From Planobispora rosea (GTDB lineage: Bacteria; Actinomycetota; Actinomycetes; Streptosporangiales; Streptosporangiaceae), in NCBI RefSeq assembly GCF_014648175.1, contig NZ_BMQP01000034.1, forward strand, positions 1-64,000: a stretch of DNA of 64,000 bases, in the 5' to 3' direction. The notes beneath the pieces are model-generated. The model saw only the letters and a program-made list of their open reading frames with translations. It was not told the DNA's origin and made no database searches. The position numbers were made by a program, and so were the translations under genes. Shown here one piece after another: positions 24,450-32,100 of the stretch (the first letter of the stretch is position 1; each line of letters begins with the position of its first letter).

Positions 24450-24484
24450 GGACCCGGCCCGGAGACGTGCTCCGAGCCGGGTCC
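24450..24484 (-). terminator. displaced terminator of the acyl-CoA dehydrogenase
   Basis: A 9-bp outer stem (24450-24458 with 24476-24484) and a 5-bp inner stem (24460-24464 with 24470-24474) form a long hairpin just past the stop codon of the gene remnant. It is probably the original terminator of the gene before the element inserted. Confidence 0.6.
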
Positions 24485-24496
24485 GCACCACGCAGG

Positions 24497-24570
24497 GGCC
24501 TACTTGAGGAGCTGGCGGGCCATCACCATGCGCTGGATCTGGTTGGTGCCCTCGTAGATCTGGGTGATCT
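24497..24570. repeat. left 74-bp direct repeat (putative attL core)
   Basis: Identical to 35518-35591 except G at 24506 versus C at 35527. The difference falls in the third position of a Leu codon. Identity stops sharply on both sides. Confidence 0.85.
24500..24570 (-). pseudogene. 3' fragment of acyl-CoA dehydrogenase
   Basis: Encodes only the last 23 residues of an acyl-CoA dehydrogenase (ending RMVMARQLLK) and the stop. The matching intact gene is at 35521-36684. There is no start or upstream coding sequence. It is the displaced native end of that gene, left behind when the element inserted. Confidence 0.85.
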
Positions 24571-24804
24571 CAGACCCCGGATCCGGCCACCTGCGAAAAT
24601 CGCTCGATCACGCCGCTGAGCAGGGATTACGCCTGTGATCGCATCGCGTCACTTCTCACTGTTTTCGGCGTTCTCACGGAACTACGACGGAACACGGTGC
24701 CTCACCGGCTGGGCAGTCGCGCCTGAACTGACCCCGCAGGTTCATGGGGTGCAACTGGCTCAGTTCCTCATACGTCACCTGCCGGGACGCGTCCATGAAG
24801 AAGT

Positions 24805-25068
24805 GTGACCGCCGTACGGCCTCGGTGGCTTCTTACGAACAGGTTTGATGCTCATCAGGGTGATCAGCGCACGATCCGCTTCCACAACCTGAGGCACTCG
24901 CGTGCCTCGCTCCTACTCGATCAGGGCGTGGACCTGGTAGTGATCAAGGAGCTGCTCGGCCACGCCCATATCTCTATCACCGCTAATACCTACGCCCACG
25001 TCCGGCTCCACCTCCAACGCGACGCCATCGAACGCATGGGCGACGCCCTCGACGGCCCCGAACCATAG
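24805..25068 (+). pseudogene. truncated tyrosine recombinase/phage integrase (C-terminal catalytic part)
   Basis: 87 residues remain. RFHNLRHSRASLLLDQGV holds the HxLRH box (second catalytic Arg), LLGHAHISITANTYAHV holds the third His and the nucleophilic Tyr. The core-binding domain and the first catalytic Arg are missing, where intact integrases have 350-450 residues, so it cannot recombine alone. The N-terminal 18 residues do not resemble the family, suggesting a deletion join. It points away from the left repeat, the normal place for an integrase. A hairpin at 25115-25147 follows. Confidence 0.85.
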
Positions 25069-25114
25069 CCATCAAAAAACGATCACGACTGCTGTAGCCG
25101 TCAGAAGAGCCCAA

Positions 25115-25147
25115 GAAGCCCCGCCAAGCGTAAATCGGCGGGACTTC
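25115..25147 (+). terminator. hairpin after integrase remnant
   Basis: Arms 25115-25125 and 25137-25147 pair over 11 bp with one mismatch; a short T-rich stretch follows on the plus strand. Confidence 0.5.
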
Positions 25148-25267
25148 GGTTGGATTTGATATCTACGCGGCAGGACGTGAATTATCTATCGAAACGATAC
25201 CCCTGAGGCCACTACCGACCGTCAGCAACGCACCCTTTCGCTATCGCGATATCTGAATCCAGGGCAC

Positions 25268-25597
25268 TCATCTAATAGGCTCCCTGCTGGCGTCTATAAC
25301 GGTGGAGAGAAGGACAGCACTCAAGGGTGGAAACATTTCACCCTCGAGCCATTGAGGGAGCTTGAAATTGTCGATAAATGCAGCACCCCCTAACGGATGT
25401 GTATCCGGCTGCACAGAGATTCCCCATGGGGCTATATCGGTCACACACCGCCAGGATATCGAATCCCTAATCAGCCTCCACCACTCCCGCTCACCGCATC
25501 CACATCCGACCTTTAGCCAGTTCGTTAAACCTTCCCATCCGGCCAACTGGAATAACGAGTTCAATTCGAAGGGAGCCGTTAGGGCCTTGCCAGTCAA
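25268..25597 (-). CDS. hypothetical small protein, possible decayed immunity gene
   Basis: 109 residues from a TTG start without a ribosome binding site, rich in Trp (NWLKVGCGCGEREWWRLIR; ISWRCVTDIAPWGISVQ). The DNA is clearly AT-richer than the chromosome. A second minus-strand frame covering 25491-25697 (GDIVARFDWQGPNGSLRIELVIP) also looks protein-like, so one gene may have been split by a frameshift near 25500-25600. Small low-GC genes in this position, just past a polymorphic toxin, are usually immunity proteins, but no family is recognisable here. Confidence 0.4.
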   Translation of the reverse strand: MTGKALTAPFELNSLFQLAGWEGLTNWLKVGCGCGEREWWRLIRDSISWRCVTDIAPWGISVQPDTHPLGGAAFIDNFKLPQWLEGEMFPPLSAVLLSTVIDASREPIR

Positions 25598-25700
25598 AAC
25601 GAGCTACGATATCACCGAACCCGCCCAGAAAACGCCTATTCATGCAGTGCCGGATACACGAATCAGGGAATCTACGGCGGCCCACTGACCCTCCCACCCC

Positions 25701-25913
25701 CTAACGATGCGATCCACCCATTACACACACCATGCATCCAGGACCGCCAAGAGCCTTATCGAGATCACACATGACCCTGGCTAACCTCTCCTCGTCCTCC
25801 TGCGGAAACTTCTCGACAGGAGTGCCTGCAGCGAAGTGTTCGCCAACCATATAGAGGTGATCACGGAGGAGCAGCGCAGTCCTGCGATCCAGTCGGAGGG
25901 TGATTTCTTCCAT
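25701..25913 (-). CDS. hypothetical 70-residue protein downstream of RHS toxin
   Basis: Starts MEEITLRLDRRTALLLRDHLYMVGEH and continues with acidic helical sequence (PQEDEERLARVMCDLDKAL) and a Cys pair (CMVC). No family is recognised. A TAGTCT -10 box lies exactly six bases before the ATG, suggesting a leaderless transcript of its own. It lies 209 bp after the RHS stop, beyond a terminator, so it is expressed independently of the toxin, as a standing immunity gene might be. Its size is small for known immunity proteins. Confidence 0.55.
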   Translation of the reverse strand: MEEITLRLDRRTALLLRDHLYMVGEHFAAGTPVEKFPQEDEERLARVMCDLDKALGGPGCMVCVMGGSHR

Positions 25914-25919
25914 ATAGCA

Positions 25920-25925
25920 AGACTA
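25920..25925 (-). promoter_or_regulatory. -10 box for leaderless small gene
   Basis: TAGTCT on the minus strand followed by six bases and the ATG at 25913: the TAnnnT-N6-ATG layout of leaderless actinobacterial promoters. Confidence 0.45.
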
Positions 25926-26082
25926 TTGGATTTTATCAAGAACGGCAAGTGCACATATATTGTCAGACAATCTCTGCGATCCGAAACCGCCAGACAGAAG
26001 GAACGAAAATAATATTTGCTATCTATCGCTAAAATCCAGACCAGAGCATGGGGATAGAATACTCAGACCATCCATCCACAAA

Positions 26083-26118
26083 GAAGAATCGCCCCCCTTC
26101 AAAGAGGGGCGATTCTTC
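26083..26118 (-). terminator. terminator of the RHS toxin gene
   Basis: Arms 26083-26095 and 26106-26118 form a perfect 13-bp stem with a 10-base loop, four bases after the RHS stop codon. On the minus strand it is followed by a short T-rich stretch (TTTGTGG). Confidence 0.75.
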
Positions 26119-26122
26119 GGAT

Positions 26123-29100
26123 TCAGCGTTGGGTATTTTTTGTCACAGTGCAGGATATCTTTGCGAAGTCTCCATCCACCGTAACACCGTCATCACCTGC
26201 ATACCATTGGGCATATACAGGATCATTAGGCCTGGGCGGATAATCTGAATAGAATTCCACCCCTCTCGCCCCTTCAGGCAATGGCCCTCGATGGGCCTGT
26301 ACAGTTGGCGTGAAACCGCCCGTGGGAGTCCTTCCCCAGAGCTCTCCCGATTCCTCAATCATCCGCGCAACTTCATCCGTCTGAGTCTTGGACTCCTTCC
26401 GATGGAAGGGACCGAAAACCCGCCTAGTCTCAAAAGGATCATCGTTGTGGACAAGGATCGCCTGATTGCCTGCTACCACATGGTAGGTGTGCAGGTCGTC
26501 GACTGTTAGGTTGTGGACGCGTTGGGTAGCGGTCCGCTTCTCGACAGCGGTGATCTGGACATGGGTGCCAGCCGAGGTCTGCAGCCACATGCCGGGCTGG
26601 AGTTCGCCGGCCGTCAGCCACTTGCGTAGGGCCGGGACCCAGAACGGGTGCTCGTCTGTGGCAGTGATGAGGTCGGTGGCCTTGCCACGATCGCCGTCGA
26701 TGTCGACGGTGACCTCAACGAGGTTCTTCACGCCGTCGCCGGTGATCAGGGTGATGACCGGCTTGGCCGCGGTGACACCCGCCTGCGGGTCGGTGGCCAT
26801 GACGTAGTCGCCGACCTTGACGTCCTCGATCGCCTTGGTGGAACCGCCCGCCATGAGGACACGGGTGCCCGGAACGAAGCTGTTGGGCTTGCGCCTGCTG
26901 GTGTCACAGCCGTCACCGCCCATACCCGGCGGGTCCATCATCGGCAGGTCCGGGGCCGTCTGGTCGATGAGGTCGTCCACCAGCTTGTCGGTGGTGTTCT
27001 CGACGAAGTTCTCGACCAGGTCCTTGGCGCACTTCGCAAGACCGAAGCAGGGCATTCCCCAGTCGCCGAAGTCCGGCGGCTCGACACCGGCGGCATCACC
27101 GAGGCCGGCCGTGAGATCGCCGATTGCGTCGCCGCTCAGCTCCATGGAGATTTCGTTCTTCGTGGTCGACTTGGTGGACTTGGCCTTGGACTTGGCCTTC
27201 GTCTTGACCTTGCCGGCTTGCTTCTTGACCTCCTTGGTCGCCTTCTTCGTGACCTTCTTCACCGTCTTCTTGGCGTTCTTGACGGTCTTCTTGGCGTTCT
27301 TGACCGTCTGTTTCGCGGCCTTCTTGACGGCCTGCTTCGTGACTTTCTTTCCGGCCTGCCGCAGGGTCTTCTTCACACCCTGCTTGGCGACCTTTTTGGC
27401 CGCCTGTTTGACGCCCTGCTTCACCCCTTGCTTGACGCCCTGTTTCGCCCCCTGCTTGGTGCCCTGCTTCACCCCTTGCTTGGCGGCCTGTTTGACGCCC
27501 TGCTGCACCGTCTTCTTCGCTGTCTGCTGAGCGAGTTTCTTGGCGGTTTCCGTGGCCAGCCGCTTGGCCGCCTCAGCCGCCAGCCGCTTGGCCGCCTCGG
27601 CTGCCATACGCTGGGCGATCTGCCGGGCGATGACCTGCGCGGCGATCCGGGCGGCATGGAACAGCAGCGGGATGCAGAACGGGCAGTTGCCCGACGGGTC
27701 GGTGAGGGAGAGCGGATCTCCGCCCACGTAGGTGTAGCGGTTGAGGTTGATCGACGGGTACGGGCTCAGCGTCACGTCGTCGCGCGAGGCGAAACCGCCG
27801 GTGCCCGGCATGTACCACCGGGCGAGCATGTTGACCTTGCCGGTGACAGGATCGGTGTACTCGCCCTGGAAGCCCAGTCTCCGCTGGGTCCCGGTCCGGG
27901 TGATGACCTCGCCGAACGGATCGTAGGCGGTGGAGTCCACCAGCGCGGTCCCGGAGAAGGTCCCCACCACGTCGCCGTGCTGGTCCGACATCACGCCCAG
28001 CGCGGGACCCGTGCCCTCCTTCAGGCCGAGCAGGCCGCCGGAGGGGTCCCGGCCGTACCTGGCCTGGACGGCGCCCGCCCCGTCGGTGACGGCGACGATG
28101 TCGTTCTCCAGACCGGAGTAGGCGAAGTTCTCGACCGAGCCGCCCTGGGTCCGGGAGGCCAAGCGGCCCAGCCCGTCGTAGGTGTAGGCGGCGTCGCCGT
28201 CGGCCACCAGACGGTCGAAGGCGTCGAAGGTCAGGTTCCGGGTGACTCCCCCGGTGGTCTCGCTGGCCAGCGTGCCGCGCGGGGTGTAGGTGTAGTCGAC
28301 GCCGCCGCCGGAGACCAGGCGGTTGCGCTCGTCGTAGGTGAAGGTCTCCGTCCCGGCCCTGGTCCGGTTGCCCGAGGCGTCCCACTCGTAGGTCGTGACG
28401 TTTCCGTCCGGGGCCTTCCACGAGGTGAGCCGGCCGGCCCGGTCATAGCCGTAGGTGTTCGTCCCCGCGCCGGCCGTACCCGCGGTGATCTTGGAGATGA
28501 GGTTGTCGTCCTTGTCCCAGCCGTAGGTGATCTTCGCGAGTTGGGCGCCGGAACTGTTCTTCAGCGTGTGACTGGTGATCCGGTCCATCGCGTCGTAGGT
28601 GAAGGACTGGGCGTTGGTCGGGTTGGCCGAGCTCAGCGAGGTGAGCCGATCCGCCTTGTCGTAGCCGTAGGTGAAGGAGCGGGCGGTCACCGGCTCGGCC
28701 GCCGTCTTGAGACGGTCGTCGTTGTCCCAGCCGAAGGTCGCGGTACCGCTGGCGTCCACGCGCTGGGTCACGTTGCCCATGTCGTCGTAGGTGAACGCGG
28801 CCGTCTGGTTCGATCCCTTCGACACCTTGGTCAGCAGACCCCGGTCGTTGTACTCCAGGGTGTAGTCGCCGATGGCCGTCTCGCGGCCGGCCAGGTCATA
28901 GCCGTAGGTCCGCTCCGGGGTCGCGACCTGCGCCCCCGAGCCGGTCTCCTTGACCAGGCGTCCCAGTTGGTCGTACTGACGGTCGACACGTACCCCGCCG
29001 GGGTTGATGACGGCGGTGACGTTGCCGCCCGCGTCGTAGACGCTGGTCCAGGTCCGGTCGGCCGGCTGCGGATGGGCCTGGGTGGCGGGCTCGACCACCG

Positions 29101-32100
29101 CTTCGGGCAGGCCGAGGCTGTTGTAGGTGGTCCAGACGGTGTTGCCGCGGCCGTCGGTGGAGCGGGTCAGTTCGCCGGTGGCGTCGTAGCCGAAGGTCGT
29201 GGTGATGGTCTTGCCGTCCGCGACCGGCTCGATGAGTTCCACCATCGCGTTCGTGGCGTCGTAGGCGCGCCGTACGGCATGGCCCTCGGCGGAGGTGTCC
29301 GTGGTGGGGTTGCCCGCCACGTCGTAAGCGGTGCGGAAGGTGCGCTGCAGCGTTCCGGACGCATCCAGATCTTTGATCGCTACCTGCCGGCCCGCCAGGT
29401 CGTACTCGGTGACCGTGGCGTTGCCCAGCGGGTCGGTCGACTTCGTGGTGCGGCCCGCCAGGTCGTACTCGTACTGCGTGACATCGCCCAGCGGGTCTTT
29501 GATGGCTGTGACCTCACCGGCCGGGTTGACGGTGTACTCGACGGTGCGGTTGCCGGGCGAGACCTCCTTCGTCTTGCGTCCGGCGTCGTCGTACTCCATC
29601 TTCGTGATCAGCGCCCTGGGCGTCGGCTTGCGCTCGATGAGCGTGGCGGTGATCTGCCGGCCCAGGTCGTCGTAGGTCGCCTCACTCTGTGCGCCCGTGG
29701 GGTCCACGGTCTTGAGGAGTTCACCCACGGTGTCGTACTCGTAGGTCCACTGCGCGCCGGGCTGGCCGTTCGGCCCAGGCTCGACGGCCCGCACCCGGTT
29801 GCCCAGCGCGTCGTACTCGGTCGTCCACACCGATCCGCGCGGATCGGTGTACTTGGTGACCCGGCCTGCGGCGTCGTAGACGTAACTGTTCTTCGGCGTG
29901 AGAGTGCTGCCACCACCCGGTGGCGTGTACGGTGCCGCCGTCACCGAGACGGTACGGCCCAGCCGGTCGAAAGCCGTCACGGTCGTGCGGCCTTCCGCGT
30001 CCACCGCGTGGGTCCTGCGGCCCGCGCTGTCGTAGCCGTAGCGGACGGTGGGACGCGCGTTCGACGCCTGACCGGCCTTCTCGACCGTCACCTCGGGAGT
30101 CTTGACCTCGACCAACTGATCGGCGAGGTCGTAGCGGTAGGAGGTGGTGAAACGGGCGCGGTCGGCTCCAGGCAGGTTGCCCCGGGGGTCGGTCATCTCC
30201 ACGACCAGGCCCCGGTCATCGACCGTCCAGGTGGTCACGATGTCCTGCGCGCCGTTCTCCACGGTCCGCCGGGTCATCATGTCGTCGGCGTTGTAGGCGT
30301 ACTCGGTCACCTCGGTGCGGTCGGTGCCGTAGGCCGAGTGCGTCTCCTTGATCACGTTGTCGTTGGCGTCGTACACGTACTCCGTTCCCCGTGAGAACGT
30401 CGGGATCTCGGAGGTGAACGGGGCTTCCAGCGCCGTGGAGAGCAACCGGTCCGCGGCGTCGTACTCGTAGAACAGCTGCTGGGTGCCGCCGCCGAGGACG
30501 CGCTTGATCACGTTGCCCGCGTCGTCGTAGGTGTTCTCCTCCATGACCACGTCACGGGGTGTGGTGGACCCGTTGAGCCGCACGTCGTCGGCGATCACCT
30601 TCGACAACAGGTCGTCACCGAAGTAGGTGTAGGAGGTCTTGCGGCCCATCGCGTCGACCTCGGAGGCCAGGCGCCCCTCGGGGTCATACGCATAGGACTC
30701 GATGACCAGGTCCTTGGCGGGCTGCGGGTTGAGCGGGCTCCCCGTCCAGTTCTTGAGCGTGCGGGTGGCCAGTTCGCCCCGGGCGGTGTAGCCGTAGTGG
30801 AAGACGTTGCCCAGTTCGTCGGTGACGCTGGTACGCGCCCCGGTGTGGTCCCAGGCGTAGCGCACCACACCCCCTTCGGGGCCCGTGACGGTCTCCACCC
30901 GGCCATAGGCGTCGTAGGTATAGGTGATCTTCCGCTCCGGATCTCCGCCGGTCAGGTCGACCACGGTGTCGGTGAGCTTGCGGCCGTCCGCGTCGTAGGC
31001 GTAGCGGGTCTGGCTGGTATGGGTGACCCCGGTGACCTCGTTCTTCACCGCGGCTCCCGTATGGGTCAGCACCCGGCCCACGCCGTCGTAGGTGAAGGTC
31101 GTGGTCACGCCGTCGGGATGGGCGTCCGAGATCTCCGTACGGGAGACAACCCGGCCGAGCGCGTCGTGACCGTACCTCGTCACCAGGCCGGACGGGTCCT
31201 TCTCCTCGGCAAGGTCCCCGGCCGCGGTGTAGCGGTAGGTCGTCTCGTTGCCCTTGGGGTCCTTCTCCGACTTGAGCAGGCCGGCGGGCGTGGTGCCGCC
31301 GCCGACGGCAGGCTCGGCGCCCGTGGTGTAGGTGTAGGTCGTGGACCGGCCGTCGGGGAAGTCGGGGGTCGCCGGCGACGTCTCCTTGAGAATCTCCCCG
31401 AACTCGCTGTACTCCCAGCGGGTCGCCCTGGCGTAGGCGTCAGGATCGGGGAAGGGCGCGTCCATGGTGGCCAGCAGCTGGTCGTTGCGCGGGTCGAACT
31501 CGTTGGTGCTGTCGCGGTAGTAATCGAAATAATCCGTCTGGCACTTCCCCGTTTCCCGGCAGGTCGTGCTGCTGATCACGTTCCCGCGCTCGTCGTAGGA
31601 CTTCTGGGCCACGTTGCCGTTGCGATCGGTCACCTTGGCGAGGAACCCGCCGCTGTCGTACCCGTTGACGGTCTTCTTACCGAGCTGGTCGGTCTCCGAC
31701 ACGAGGCGATACCCGCGCCAGGAGTCGTGCTCGTATTTGATCACGCCGTTGTGGGGATCGGTGACACTGATCGTCATCAGCCCGCGGTCGTTGATCGACT
31801 CGCCGATGCCGGTGTAGACGGGCTCGCCCAGCTTCCAGGTGCCGCCGTGCTGGTCGGTGTGGGTGACGACCCGGTCGTTTGCCGGGTTGTAGGTAGTGGA
31901 CATCCACACCCGCCCGGAAGGCAGCGTGATTTTGTTCAGTTTGAAGGGCGCCTCGGCACGTGCCTCATAGTGAGACCGGACCTCCTCCGCGCTCAGAGCC
32001 CGGTCGTAGGCCGCGAACTCGTCGATCAACCCGGTGAAACCGAACTCGGCGGGCTCGGAACGTCCGGCGGGCGACCCAGGCAGACGCGAATCCGCGCCGC

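Larger units (their letters stand above)
24381..24804. other. gene-poor stretch containing the left junction of the element
   Basis: This holds CTCAG and GTTCGGCTCC short tandem repeats (24383-24423), the displaced terminator, the acyl-CoA dehydrogenase remnant, and about 230 bp with no firm gene. A 40-codon minus-strand ORF (24674-24796, MDASRQVTYEELSQLH...) has coding-like composition and may be a decayed fragment. Confidence 0.5.

Noticed and set aside
24450..24484. Possible tRNA-like fold near the left junction of the element
   Set aside because: Only a single hairpin can be drawn, with no cloverleaf or T-loop; it fits a terminator.
26648..30394. Very long plus-strand open frame opposite the RHS gene
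   Set aside because: It mirrors the YD repeats of the minus-strand gene and gives repetitive Val/Gly/Arg protein with no domain; it is a GC-driven shadow.
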